This document shows positions 11,569 to 23,093 of a stretch of DNA of 64,000 bases, piece after piece. The notes below the pieces were generated by a model that was not told the origin of the DNA, did not search any database, and was given only the letters and a program-made list of their open reading frames with translations. Position numbers and translations under genes: made by a program. This DNA is from Gracilaria vermiculophylla (lineage: Eukaryota > Rhodophyta > Florideophyceae > Gracilariales > Gracilariaceae). The stretch's first letter is position 1. Each line of letters opens with the position of its first letter. The DNA lies in assembly GCA_019155205.2 (NCBI GenBank), contig JAHNZQ020000181.1, positions 437,008 through 501,007 of the forward strand. The letters are read 5' to 3'.

Positions 11569-13145
11569 CTAAGTGGAGAGGCGTTTCCACACCAGATTGG
11601 CGTGAAATCGCCTAAGGACATTCTCCGGGATGTGTTTCGGAGGTTCTTCCGTGGCACCCTTCGAGGTGTACCCATACCAGCGGACACGGTACAGTATTCC
11701 TGCAGGGGTTTGTCGATGGGAGACGATATGGTACACCGCGTAGAGGATGTCACCTTCAGGGATCAGGATTGCATCGGGAGCCTCCAGTAATGGTTCAACA
11801 AGAGCGGTGATGCGGTTCCCAGTATCCCATGGTGTCGTCGCGCCTGAGGTGGTCGGATGAGGAATTTCCGTGCGTTGTCCCTGAGATGGGGTGACGGGCA
11901 TTACTGAGAGGCTGGGCGTCGGGACTTTCGTCACACTATCACAGGAGATGACGTCTCTGAGCCCGTTCACCTCAATGGCGACAGTCTCCCTATAGATGGC
12001 CAGGACTTTGTAGGATTCTGAGGTGGTTGAGGCTAACTTGCGCGTGACGTCCGGCGGTTCGTTGGATGGTTCCCCGGGTTTGTCGAGGAAACCCTTGTCG
12101 CCTTCCTTCAGGTGAGGACCTTCCATCACCTTCCGGTTGAAGTCCTGTTGTACATCCTCTGCGAGGCGTTGAGTCTCTCCTTTGCGAGGGAGAGTGCGTT
12201 CTCATACCGCCTTACGATAGAGCGTTTGATTTGCGACGCTGTTGGTGCCTGTGGCCCATCCGCCGGGTGCGCCGTGACGCTTGCCGCAATGACGGCACTT
12301 GGCGGGATGCGCGAGAGCACCAAATTGAAAGGAGCGGTCCCCGTGGAGCGGTGCACCTGCAGGTTGTATGCATTCGTGAGGGGGCCCACATATACGTCCC
12401 AATCCTTCTAGTGGTCCGCGACGTAGTGCTTCAGCCTTGAGGCGATAGTCTTGTTGAACCTTTCCGTCTGTACGCTGGTCTGGGGGTGATAAGCAGTTGT
12501 AAACAAGTGCTTCATCCCCAGCATTCCGGAGGCGGCGCTGAAGAGCTTCGCCTCGAACTGGGGGCCATTGTCTGTGAGGAGGTACAACGGTATCCTATAG
12601 GGGTAAATCCAATGCTCCAGAAAGGCGTCGGCAATCACTGCTGCAGTGGTGCTCTGGAGGGGGATGGCACGCGTGATCTTCGAGAAGCGATCATAGATTT
12701 CGAGTTTAAACCGGTGCCCTCGCTCTGTCTTGGGGAGAGGACCCAAGATGTCCATGGCCACAAACTCCAATGGTCCTGAAGGTGGGAACAGCGTGAGCGG
12801 CGTCCGGTGTTTCCGTATACGCCCCCTAGCGGCGGCGCAGGAATAACAATCCACCACCGTTTGGAAGGCGTCATTAGCCATTTTCGGCCAATAGAACTCC
12901 CTCCGCATGGTGAAATACATCCGGGATCCACCTGGATTCCCGGCGAGGCGAGGATAGTGCGAGAGATACATCACCCTCGCCCGTAGCTTCGGCGGGACTA
13001 CCTTTTGGAGAGCTCCATCCAGAGGGGCGCGGCGTATTAGTACGCCGTCTCGGTCGACATTGAATGACGATCTTAAACTCCTCACAGTGGCGAGGCACTC
13101 CTTGCAGTACGCATCTGTACTCTGTTTCTTCAGGAACTCCGCCAC
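11569..13145 (-). pseudogene. E2 integrase with C-terminal chromodomain (broken)
   Basis: Integrase would join element cDNA to host DNA. The core at 13145-12408 has A-M-D, L-T-D-N-G-P-Q and V-Q-T-E-R-F-N, giving the three acidic residues D, D, E. The zinc-binding region keeps H and C-x2-C, but the second His position reads Asn (A-G-N-P-G-G). A TAG stop follows V-A-D-H at about 12410, then the frame resumes at 12389. A small shift near 12130 leads to the last part (12129-11569), which ends with a chromodomain: Y-A-V-Y-H-I-V, then Y-R-V-R-W-Y-G-Y, then P-E-N-V. Chromodomains direct integration to particular chromatin. This places the family among the chromoviruses. Confidence 0.88.
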
Positions 13146-13172
13146 AGTGATGGGGAGTACTTCTTTTTCCTC

Positions 13173-15592
13173 CTAAACAAGAGCCATCACCTCGGGGAGT
13201 CCACTACATCTGCCCCCAGATTCACAGCATTCCAAACATTCTCCATCGGATCCTTCTTTTCCGTAGGCGTCATGGATGACCAGACACGGGATGGTGTCCT
13301 CCAAAGGTGTTCTATCTTCCATGTCGGTGGAGATTCGTGAGAGCGCGTCCGCTGCCTGGTGTTTGATGCCAGGGCGGTGGAAGATGTCAAACGCGAATTC
13401 CAGGAGGCGTAACCTCCACCTTTCCAGGCGACCAGAAGCATCCGGCAAGGACAGTATCCACTTCAGTGAGACGTGGTCCGTCCTCAAGGTGAAACGCGCA
13501 CCTTCTAGGTACGGGCGTAAAAGCGAAACCGCCCACACGATGGAAAGACATTCGCGCTCTAAGGTTGAGTAGTTCCCTTCCGTAGGTGTGAGGCTGCAAC
13601 TCCAGTATCCGATGGGTTGAAGTCCACCTTCAGGTGGCTCCTGTCGGAGGGCACATTCCACCTGGTATTTACAGGCCTCGGCGTCCAGCACCATTCGCCC
13701 GTGCCGCTTCGGAAGTCCCAAGATCGATGGTTCTATTAGTCTCCTCTTCAGGGTGTCGAAGGCTTCAAACTCCTCGTCCGTCAAGATACCCAATTGCGTC
13801 GGCTTGTTCTTTTCCAAGAGGCGATTTAACGGCGCCACCATACGGGATAAATTCGGTACAAACGTCCGGACGACGTTACACAATCCTAGGAAGGAGCGCA
13901 GCTCCGTCTGGTTTGTGGGAGAGCGAGCTTCTTTGATGGCGTTCTGAGTTTTTCTGGAAACCGGTAGGCGGCTCAGGAGCACAACGAGCCCCAGGTAGTC
14001 CACCGATGCCTTGAAAAAGAAATATTTCTCCAGCTTCAAGGTGAGTCCAGCATCCTTTAGGAGTTGGAGCACGTGCTTCACATGAATAAGGTGCTCCTCC
14101 ACGCTGCGAAAGAATAAGATGACGTCATCGATATACACCAAGGCGTACTACCACTTCACCTTTGACAGGATTATGTCCACCGCTCGTTGGAACGAAGCGG
14201 GTGCATTCTTTAATCCAAATGCTATCCTTAGGAATCTGAAGATCCCACAGTGCGAGGTGAACGTTTTCTTATCCTTATCGGAGTCGTCAATCTCAATCTG
14301 AGGGTGGCCACTGTTGGAATCCAGCGTAAAGAAAACGGACGCATCACCTAGGATGTGGATACATTCATCCATACGTGGTATCGGGTACGAATCGCATTCC
14401 GTCACCTCGTTGAGGCGTCTATAGTCAATACTGAACCTCAAGGAGCCATCTTCCTTCTTCATAAACACCAGCAGGGAGGCCCATTCGGAATTGGAAGGCT
14501 CGATAAAGCCCCAGTCCAGCATCCGGTGATCCTCATCGCGTTCAAAATCGCGCGCATGGGGTCCGGCTCTCCTTGGGAGTTGATGTACCGGTTTTGCATC
14601 CGGTGTGAGCTCGATCCTGTGCTTGGCCAGGCTGACCTAACCCGGGCGACCAGACCACATGTCCTCAAATGCAGATAGCATCTTAACTATCCTATGGCTA
14701 TACTCTTCGAAATCATCGCCAATTTGGAGCTTCTCCTGCCAGGTGGCAGGATTCTCTTCCTCTTGGGCCACGGAAGTCGCTTCCGCCTCCATTGTGGCGA
14801 TTGCATCGCAGTCCGCAAGGTCTTCCGATCGAGAAAGGTGAGCCAGTCCTACAGGGGCGGGTAGTGCTAGTCCGACGACAATTCCTTTCTGGAGCCGTAA
14901 CGGCGACTCCTTCAGGTTGGCGAGCACAACCCTGAAGGGAATGTTCGGTATTATTTCCATAACACCGTTCGCCATCATGGAGTGCTGCTTCGTCGTCAGG
15001 TGTGGACTCCCCTGTAGGAATGAAAGGCCAGATGCAGAGGTCTGCACCCAAACTTTGGCCTGACTCCTCGCGGGTATTTCAACGCTCATCACCACTCGGA
15101 GCTTATTACACTGCGTCTCCTTTGGAAGGTTACCCACGTGATGCGCGTTGGCGTCCGGTCCTGGAGATGCGGACACGATACCTACAGGGGCGGCGTCATG
15201 AAACGTAACCTTCCGCAGGTGTGGGTAGATTACACGGACATATCGATCCACAAAGGAGGTACCCAATATGCACTGTGCGGCCAAGTTACTCGCCACGAGG
15301 AACCAAACTTTCACCTGTAAGGAGCCCAACCGGAGGTACAAGGGGATTGCGCCGAGAATGGTCAGTGCTCGACGCGACGCATCGCGCACCGTAGGGAGCT
15401 TGCCAGTCCTCAAGGAGTCGAGAGCAGACCGCGGGAGCACGTCGGCGTGCACCAGATGGGGCCAGCTCCGGTATCGAGGATAGCGCGCACCGTGGTGGAG
15501 ACGAGCGGGGAACATCCTATAGAGGCGAATACCTTGTAGTTCTCACGGCGGGGCGTGCAAACAGAATCCTCAAGGGTGTCGAATGGGTCCAA
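13173..15592 (-). pseudogene. E2 protease, RT and RNase H (broken)
   Basis: The aspartic protease signature A-I-L-D-T-G-A-G-P lies at about 15480, followed by a shift into the 15515-14637 frame. RT is open at 14522-14148 with F-S-I-D-Y-R-R-L-N and F-T-L-D. A TAG at 14148-14150 stands directly before Y-A-L-V-Y-I-D-D-V, the catalytic motif, in the next open frame (14141 down). RNase H follows at about 13730-13330 (V-L-D-A-E-A, then S-T-L-E-R-E-C, then T-D-H). The frame ends in TAG at 13173. Apart from these breaks the sequence is well preserved. Confidence 0.88.
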
Positions 15593-15705
15593 CGGGATTG
15601 GGGGGCCCGCCGATTCTGCATCGACGGAGCAGACGGCTTCTCCCCCTTTCCTAAAGGCGACCTCCGTGGAGCTGAGGCTCGATGTTGGAGAGCCAGGCGG
15701 AGCCT

Positions 15706-17977
15706 CTACGCGTGGTCCTGAGGGTTTTTCTGGTTGGAGAGGGGCTGGTTTCGAGGTGGGGAAGGCTGCTGCGGTTTTGCATCGCGATGCGACGTGTTCC
15801 CTTGAGGTGCAACCGGCTGGGACACCGGCGCTTGCGTGGCGGGTGCCAGTGATAGTGGGACAGCCTGCGCTCCAGGTGGATCACGGTGACCGTAGTTTCC
15901 TTGAGGAGAGCGGATATCGTAATTCGCGGTTCGATAACTTCCTCTCTCTGTTGGTGTGTCCTTCGGGTCCTGGAAGACCTTTCCCCGTTCCTGCAGGATG
16001 GCGGCCCTCATTGCCGGTGTGAGAGTCGTACAGTGTACGGGCTGTCGTGACAAGCAAACCCTGCAAGGTGGTGGGTAGCCTGGAGGGTTTGCAAATCGGA
16101 CGCTCCTGTAAGATCCTGCTGAGGCGTACGAAGTGGGAGAGAAAGGTATCCTCGTCCTAGACGATGCTCCCTGAGAGGAGGCGTATGTGAGGGCAAGGGC
16201 CTCTTGCTCTCCTACGAGCGTGAGCTTGTGTACCTGCTCCGAGGTGCTGGAGTCCAATGTCAGGGCGGATGCCCGACGGGTCCTTAAGGTCGCCGGTTTG
16301 TCCGAAAGTGGAGCATGTCTGCGATGAGCGGCACGGTGGGTATCCCCATAGGATCCCGCGAAACGTGCTAGCTCCGTGTGGGTGGTCTTTGGGGGCATTG
16401 TAAGGTGATTAAGCACCCTCGCGCGTATCGAGGGAAGAAGTACCTCGAAAAACAACGACTTCAACCGCCGTTCGGAGTACCCATTCCCACACCGTAGGGC
16501 CTTCGTCCACAGCTTCTGTGAGAACTCCGTCTCGGTCATTCTCGTGTTATGCCTATAGGAGGTGACTTCACCCTCAGCATCTGCTATCACCTCGTCCGTT
16601 GCGTACCTTTTCAGGAGGAAATTGAATACCTCTGGGTACGTCGTCAAGATCTCCTTCCGGGATCGTCCATAATGGTGCTCTTCCCCGTGAGGTGCGGCTG
16701 CACCAGCGAGTGGGCTTGGCCTGTGAGGTAGAACTGAAAGCGACATACGGCGGCACCTTCATGGACACCATTGGTGTTACGCGCTGAACGGAAGCGCGTA
16801 AGAAAATTCAACACAGAGATGGGGCCTTCGCCTGAGAAGGAGTGCTTCTTCATTTGAATACCCATGCGGTGCTGGATCTTCTTAAATCGTTTAGCGACCG
16901 ACGCGTCGTAAAGATTGGAGCGATAATTCAACCTGTAGGTATCATAATCCACTACTTTTGTGAAGAGGTCGTTAAGCGGGACGACCTTCCTGACCCTTCT
17001 GCTTTTCTACTGGGTAGGTACACTGTCCTCCTAGCTGGAGCTGTTTACGGATTCAGAGTCTGAGCTTCTCTCCGAATCGGTGTCTCGCTTTCTTTTTTCT
17101 CTCTCCGTTTCTGTCGGGGTTTTTCCTCTGGGTGGTCTGGGTGACTGACGATACCCACGTTATTTGCGATCCACCCGAGGAGTATCCTGTCTTTCTGTCT
17201 TTTGGTGAATTTCTTCGCGACAGGTATCCTGTCCTCCTCCGCGGGGCGTCAGGTCCAGACGGTGCATAGCAAGATTCCGGAGGTGGTCCCGTTTCCCTAC
17301 GGCAGTATCGTTTCCTCCTGTGGCGTAGGAAGTGGCAGTATCCTGTCCTTCTCTGCCAGCGGTCACCTTAGGTAACGATGGAGGGAATCTTTCCTGTACG
17401 GAAGAATAACTTTGTAACGCCGCTTCGGGGAGCAGCTGGGCGGTTTAGGAGCGAGCCTCCGCCGGGTAATATCTGAGATCACCTCAAGGAAGGGATCGGA
17501 ATCCAGGAAAACATCCACAGCACGGTGAGCGCTCTCCTTTGCGATTTCCTCCACAAGAAAGTGGCGGCGCGCTTCGAAGTGGGCTTCAAAACCTGCAGGT
17601 ATTCTTTCCACCAGCTCTTGGGAGAGCCAATCCGTAAGGCGCGGGGCCAGTGACTCCAGGAGGGAGCTGGCCTGCGGGTGTTTCCGTCCCTGTAGCTCCT
17701 GAGGTTGCGGCTGCGATGCCGTGTGCGGTTCTTTAACCTCCACATTGGCGTTCTCCAGAGATGTCGCGTGGGATTCCGCTTGCCTCCGATCATGCATTCT
17801 CCTAAGGCGATTCCCGAAACGCTCCACAGAGGAGCCAGGATTTCGAAGGAGACTTTCAGGGTCCTCCAGTGTGGCGGCCATCTCCTGGGGAGCGCTGCGC
17901 GTGCTGCGCCCACCAACGGAGTCGGTTGCTTGAGGATCCTGTAGGAGGGTTACCATTGGGGGTTCTGAGGGGTTCAT
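15706..17977 (-). pseudogene. E2 gag (broken)
   Basis: Starts M-N-P-S-E-P at 17977. The first frame reaches 17363, then shifts; a piece lies at 17366-17160 and the capsid core at 16952-16644 and 16746-15706. The core matches E1 (F-L-T-R-F-R-S, E-I-L-T-T-Y-P-E-V, T-E-T-E-F-S). A cysteine/histidine cluster (C-R-V-C, then V-H-C) near 16020-16060 could be the nucleocapsid knuckle, though its spacing is not the textbook CCHC. At least two frameshifts. Confidence 0.82.
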
Positions 17978-18120
17978 GGAGAGGGAGGTCGGGGGTGATT
18001 TTCGTCCGCTTCCGAATCACCATAAGGAAGAATTCCACTGTTGGGGTACAGTTGTTGCAAACTAGAAGCGCTGTTCTGTTGCAAATTTTGCGAATCCTTT
18101 AGGAACTGTGACCTTCTAAG

Positions 18121-18131
18121 TGGGGAGACCA
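18121..18131 (-). promoter_or_regulatory. Primer binding site of E2
   Basis: On the minus strand TGGTCTCCCCA, two bases after the 5' LTR, in the same position as in E1. Confidence 0.6.
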
Positions 18132-18133
18132 GT

Positions 18134-18686
18134 TGTGGTACTTTCAGCCCTCCTCTCGAGGTAGTAAAGCACAACGTCCGTTAGGAGTTTTTGTTGACTC
18201 CAAAGGTGCGTGCTCCTAAAGGTGGTCTCCGGTATCCGCTGTCGCGAGTCGGGGAATTCTTAAAGGGGATCCGCAAACACCAAGCGGAGAGGGAGGTTCA
18301 CTGGGCGGAAAATGCTCCTTCAGGCGCTGCTATGATGCGACCTAGGAATCGGCGGCTTAGTAACCTGAGTTGATCGACAAGAGACTCCAACCGGAAAAGT
18401 AGATGAAGACTCAAGGGTGCTTGTCTTTACTTCCCCAGAGGTGGTGCTCAACCGTTAGATTAAGTATCGAGCAGGGAGCCCGCCTCGGCAGGTCTCACTA
18501 CTGTAATAATTACCTGCATAAATTAACTAAAAGAAATTTAAATTCTACAGTCTCTAAAGGATACTGTAGCGCCCGCGGGCGGAATTATGCTCCACGTGGC
18601 CTAGCTAATAAAATACGAGCCCTCCTTAGGAATACTATACCATAAGGCCACATCACCGTTTTCGCCTTAGGATCCACTGTACTACA
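18134..18686 (-). repeat. 5' LTR of E2
   Basis: 553-bp LTR, ends TGTGGTACTTTC and ACTGTACTACA on the plus strand. It lies next to the AGAAG duplication (18687-18691) and upstream of gag in the sense of E2. Confidence 0.92.
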
Positions 18687-18691
18687 AGAAG

Positions 18692-19528
18692 GATTGGGAC
18701 GCATATGTGGGCCCGCTCATGTATATATACAACCCGCAGGTGCACCGCTTCATGAGGACCGCTTCTTTCAATCTGGTGCTCTCGCGCATACCGCCTAGTG
18801 CCGTTATCGCGGCACACATCACGGCACACCTGGCAGATGGGCCACTGGTACCAACAGCGGCGCAAGCAATGAGCTCCATCTTAAGGCGATATGAGGACGC
18901 ACTCTCCCTCGCAAAGGAGAGACTCAATGCCTCGCAAAGAAGATATAAACAGGACTTCGACCTAAAGGTAAAGGAAGGCCCTCACCTAAAGGAAGGCGAC
19001 GAGGTTTTTCTCGACAAACCAGGGGAGACATCCATTGAACCGCCGGAAGTCACGCGCAAATTAGCGCCAAACACCTCAGGGCCTTACAAATCTCTGGACA
19101 TTTATAGAGACACTGTCGCCACTGAGGTAAACGCGCTCCGAGACGTCGTCTCCCGTGATATGGTGACGAAAGTCCTGACGCCCAGCCCTTCAGGAATTCC
19201 CGCCACCCCATCTCAGGGACTAAGCGCGGAACTTCCTTATTCGACCACCTCAGGAGTAACGACACCGGTGGATACTAGAAACCTCATCATACCTTTCGGT
19301 GAACCATTAATGGAAGCTCCAGACGCCATCATGACCACAGAAGGTGATGTAGTCTACGCGGTGGACCACATCGTCTCCCACTGACAAACCTACGCAGGTA
19401 TATTGTACCGCGTCCGCTGGTACGGGTACACCTCAAAGGAGGACACGGAAGAGCCTCCGGGACGCATCCCGGAGAACTTCTTCAGAGGATACCACGCCAA
19501 TCTGGTGCGAAAACGCCTCTCCACATAA
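18692..19528 (+). pseudogene. E1 integrase C-terminus and chromodomain
   Basis: Direct continuation of the E1 integrase interrupted at 8088. It is open from 18707 to a TGA at 19382-19384, where E2 has CGA (Arg), then continues in the same frame to a TAA at 19526. The chromodomain runs from Y-A-V-D-H-I-V (about 19353) through Y-R-V-R-W-Y-G-Y (about 19403) to the end. The region between the integrase core and the chromodomain is the usual GPY/F-like linker. Better preserved than the left part of E1. Confidence 0.88.
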
Positions 19529-19792
19529 GCGCTTCCGTTAAGGAAAGAGGGAAGAGGCCCCCAACCGGAGTTATTTTTCGTCTCCGCTATCTATCCCCAC
19601 CTGGAGTTCTCATTTTCGCCTCTAGGACACCGTGGCCCACTTTTCGCACGTTCTTGTGGCGACAGTTCGTGTCGTTGAGCGCGCGGGGACGGCCCAATCG
19701 TATTGGAAATACCGTTCACGGAGCTTTTGCTCCAACGTAACGATGTTTTACTCCGCCGCTACCGGGAACTGACTCCCATTGCTAGGGATCTT

Positions 19793-20404
19793 TTACCTAC
19801 AGGCCACCGAGTCGCATCGTATACTCCGCTTCGAGGCGACGAACTCCGACAGGCTTTCCTTGGTGGCCGCCTTCGAGGCTCGGTCTGCCCGGCCCTTGTG
19901 GATTTCTAAGACCCAGACACGCGCCTCGCGCAGAGCCTCTACCGGAGTAGCCGGAGCAGGACGGCCCGTCATTAGGCACGCCTGCACCAACTCCTGGAAG
20001 GCAGCACCCAAAGCCCCATAGGATAACTCGCCCGATGTTGCACCCGAAGCGGCTACCTCCATTGACGGAACAACGACCGCCACGGATGGAGCCGCGGGCG
20101 GTGGACCGGCTAGGACAGGGGCCTCCCGAAGGGATTCTGTAGGCACCGCCGCGGAGGTCGGCAGAGCCAAGGATGGAGTCGGCGACACCGGAGGTGACGG
20201 CGGTACGGGAACCGGAACGCTCAGCAGGGGAGGCTGGAGAACAGACGCAGGGACGCTCTGAAGTCGGGGTTGCACCACTAGAACCGAAGCAACCGGGACA
20301 AAATTAATCTCGTCCTCTTCCATCGGAGACAAAGCGGCAACTATTCCGGGAGCATCCGGCATCGAGGCTGGACGCTGTGTCTCGACCTCAGAAGACTCAG
20401 CCAC
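19793..20404 (-). pseudogene. Antisense accessory gene (aORF) of E1, C-terminal part
   Basis: Open for about 200 codons on the strand opposite to gag-pol. It has an acidic start (S-P-M-E-E-D-E-I), a Pro/Val/Ala-rich middle (P-P-S-P-P-V-S-P-T-P-S-L-A-L-P-T-S), then a helical tail (A-A-F-Q-E-L-V-Q-A-C-L). E2 has the same modules at 10773-11330. There is no ATG at the open end, so it is read as the last part of a longer gene. It lacks the 79-bp insert present in E2. Staying open here while gag-pol decays suggests the frame was under selection while the family was active. Function unknown. Confidence 0.6.
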
Positions 20405-20914
20405 ATCCTGTAACGGAACCGGTAACCGACGGAGGCGCAGGAAAGAAGATTATGAGATGGGACACCTCCATAGGGAGTAAACTAGCGGACGCGACAGCGC
20501 GGGCTTTTCCAAAAAGGAATCCTCGAAGAAATCGGAGCGTCGAATACCTTGAGAGAGTCAGCGAGCAGGCCGGATCGGCCCACGCTCTGGCCGCAGAGGT
20601 CGAACGCCTACGCCGTACACGGGACGCTCGAGGTGTGTGGGATACCATGCCACCAACTGGCGCTGTAGCACCTCCCGTGTACGCGAAGAAGGGGAAGACA
20701 AGGACGTTTCAAGCAGAGCAAGGGCCCAGAAACGCTGCAACGGATAAAACACGAGGCCGTGGTTGGTACACCGCGCCGGAATTGGGAAGTATGGAGGAAC
20801 GACTGAAGGAGAGAATCTGTCACATCGCCGTAGGCCGCGCTGGCATCAAAACCGATGGACCGAGATATGGGAAGATGCACCTCGAAGACGTGGTGAAATT
20901 CAGGAAAGGGGGTA
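20405..20914 (-). pseudogene. E1 aORF, N-terminal remnant, and polypurine tract
   Basis: Minus-strand sequence here aligns with the start of the E2 antisense gene at 8642-9000 and, after a deletion, with E2 10570-10610, in broken frames. A plus-strand frame of 180 codons over the same stretch begins at a GTG and is taken as a shadow. The tract AGGAAAGGGGG at 20902-20912 is the E1 polypurine tract. Confidence 0.5.
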
Positions 20915-21474
20915 TATAGTACAGTGGATTCTAAGGTAATATGGTGGTGTGGCTTTATGGCGTAATGTTTCTAAGAAGGGCTCGTATTTTATTGACTGAG
21001 ACACGTTGTGCATTATTCCGCCGGCGTGCGCTACAGTATTCTTAAGGGACGGTAGCATTTATATTTATCTTCGTTAATTTTTGCGGGTAATTACTACGTT
21101 TAGAGTAGTGAGACCTGCCGAGGCGGGCTCCAGGCTTGATACTTAATCTGCGCGTCGAGCTCCACCTCTGGGGAACTGAACCAAGCACCCTCGAGTCTAT
21201 GTCTGTTTTTCCGGTTGGAGACTCTCGTTGAACATCTTAAAGGTTTCTAAGCAGCAGATCCCCAGGTCGCCTCGTAGCAGTGCCTGTAGGAGCATTGTCC
21301 GCCCAGTGAACCTCCCCCTCCACTTGGTGTTTGCGGATCCCCTTTAAGAATTCCCCTGGATCACGACAGCGAGAACTGGAGACTACCTTTAGAAACTGGC
21401 GCCTTTGGAGTCAACAAAAACTCCTATCGGACGTCATGCTCTACTACCTTGAAAGAAGACCTGAAAGTACCACA
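20915..21474 (+). repeat. 3' LTR of E1
   Basis: About 560 bp, starting TATAGTACAGTGG (G to A at the second base) and ending AGTACCACA. Same orientation as 1881-2434. Confidence 0.9.
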
Positions 21475-21862
21475 CAATCTTCTATAATACGTGGTTTGTC
21501 GAAAAAGCCGAAGCCTTGTACACATTCTATTGTTGAACGATAGCCTGTATCGCGCAAGTAGAAGTGAAGGATCGAGTTGCAAGTGCAACCAAGCGGTGGT
21601 CTTTTCGGTGATGACCATACATGGTGACTGATGTCAGTCCCGGATCATGAAAGCCCCTGAGGCCTTAACGCGTAATAGGAGTACTCAAGACTCAACTTGT
21701 GCTTGATTGCGTTACCCCCCTGACAACAGAATTCTGAATAGGTTTCGGTTTACGCGTAGACAGGCAGACTTGCCGGATTTCTGCTAGTGGTTTGCAAAAT
21801 TCTGCGCGAGCGTAGCTCTGTATTATCAAGGTTCATGTCCGCTGCAGTGCACAGGAAAAATA
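21475..21862. other. Unassigned spacer between E1 and Tc1-like copy B
   Basis: No gene or repeat recognised. It does not continue the Tc1-like fragment that abuts the left edge of E1. Confidence 0.4.
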
Positions 21863-23091
21863 CAGACTGTTTCAGAAATATATGACATGCTCTCAAATCT
21901 CAAACAATACCAAACATATACTGTACGCCTACAAAAATAGGTTTTAGAAAAAATTGAAATTAAACACCCGTTTCAAAAACGTATGATTATCAATATCAAA
22001 TTGTTACTGAGCGACGCTCAATGGTTTATTTTGCATCTTTTTTGCTGTAAAACGCTAATGCAACGTTTTTCAATCGAATTGATGTATGTTTCTTCATTTG
22101 AAACTGTTATAAATTTCGAGCAATTTCTAATACAGTTTTTAAGTTATAAAACTGTCTCAAATGGCCTTCCATGCGCATAAAATATCCTCACCAGCAGTTC
22201 ACAAATGTTTCGGAACGGGTTTTTATCTAACGAGCTCGCCGGCCACTCCAAAACATATACCTCTGACATCTATAGCCATTTTTTGATTAAAGACGCAATG
22301 TCTATTGGCGCATTAACCTATTCAAAAATTAAAATTTCTTTATGGGAACATAAACTAAAAGGCAACAAACGACTGTATCAAACTTTTTGCTATTTTTCCA
22401 CATTAATGGTGGTTTCAATAAATGCAATTTCAGAGAGACCTTTTTAAAAAATGCCAGCCCAGACCATTCCAAAACCTCCATTGGAATGGCGCGTATAAAT
22501 TTCATGATGTTATTTAAAAAGATCTGGCCGTTAAAATTTGTAGCATTCTGGTCCGTCCAAATTGAACCTTTTTTCATTTCTCAAAATATCATTTTCCCAA
22601 TTTTTTCCAGTTAGCTTCTACATCACACCAGGCAACTCTGTTTTGCTTGTGATGTTCTTTGGGAAAGATTTGTTTTTGTTTTTATACCTAAATAAAGTTT
22701 TATTGTTTATCTGCCTCCGTATGGTTGATTCGAAAACGTTGATATTGAGATTCATTTCAATTGTTCTGCACTATACTTTTCTTCTGCCCACGGTTTTTGA
22801 TTACTTTTTTGTGTGCTGTAATGGGCTTCCTAGGGCGTCTCAAATATCGTTTTAGTCCATGAAGAGTCGAAATTTTGGCAAAAGTAGCACTTGTGATCCT
22901 TGAACGCTTCAATGTTCGAGCGATAGCAGCTGTTCTTGTTTGGAAAGTGGAGGACCTCGAGCCATTTTTAGTAGAAAGAAAACGGTGTACATATCTTTTT
23001 GAAACCATTCTGCATAGACCATGTACAAAATATAGCCTACAGTACAGTTTTGGCGCACTTCTTAGGGGTAATATGATTTTGAAACGCACTG
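21863..23091 (-). pseudogene. Tc1-like transposon, copy B (full length, decayed)
   Basis: 1229-bp element with both ends: CAGACTGTTTCAG at the left and the reverse complement of CAGTGCGTTTCAAAATC at the right, flanked by TA dinucleotides (21861-21862 and 23092-23093), the hallmark of Tc1/mariner integration. Coding is on the minus strand, with the helix-turn-helix start near 22960, but it is so full of stops and indels that only short segments align with copies A and C. Oldest looking of the set. Confidence 0.85.
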
Positions 23092-23093
23092 TA

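Larger units (their letters stand above)
8089..18686 (-). mobile_element. Ty3/gypsy chromovirus E2, nested in E1
   Basis: Complete 10,598-bp element of the same family as E1, in reverse orientation inside the E1 integrase gene. LTRs are 553 bp each with TG/CA ends, the TSD is AGAAG, the PBS is at 18121-18131 and the purine tract at 8644-8654. Order on the minus strand: gag, protease, RT, RNase H, integrase, chromodomain, then about 2.9 kb holding a gene on the opposite strand. The two LTRs differ at scattered positions, so the insertion is not fresh. Confidence 0.95.
18692..21474 (+). mobile_element. Ty3/gypsy chromovirus E1, right part
   Basis: Carries the end of integrase, the chromodomain, the antisense gene, a purine tract (20902-20912) and the 3' LTR. 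Its stretch between chromodomain and LTR is about 1.4 kb against about 2.9 kb in E2, so E1 has lost, or E2 gained, roughly half of the antisense gene region. Confidence 0.9.

Noticed and set aside
20377..20919. 180-codon plus-strand frame before the E1 3' LTR
   Set aside because: Begins at GTG, and the homologous E2 region does not keep this frame; similarity follows the antisense gene on the other strand.
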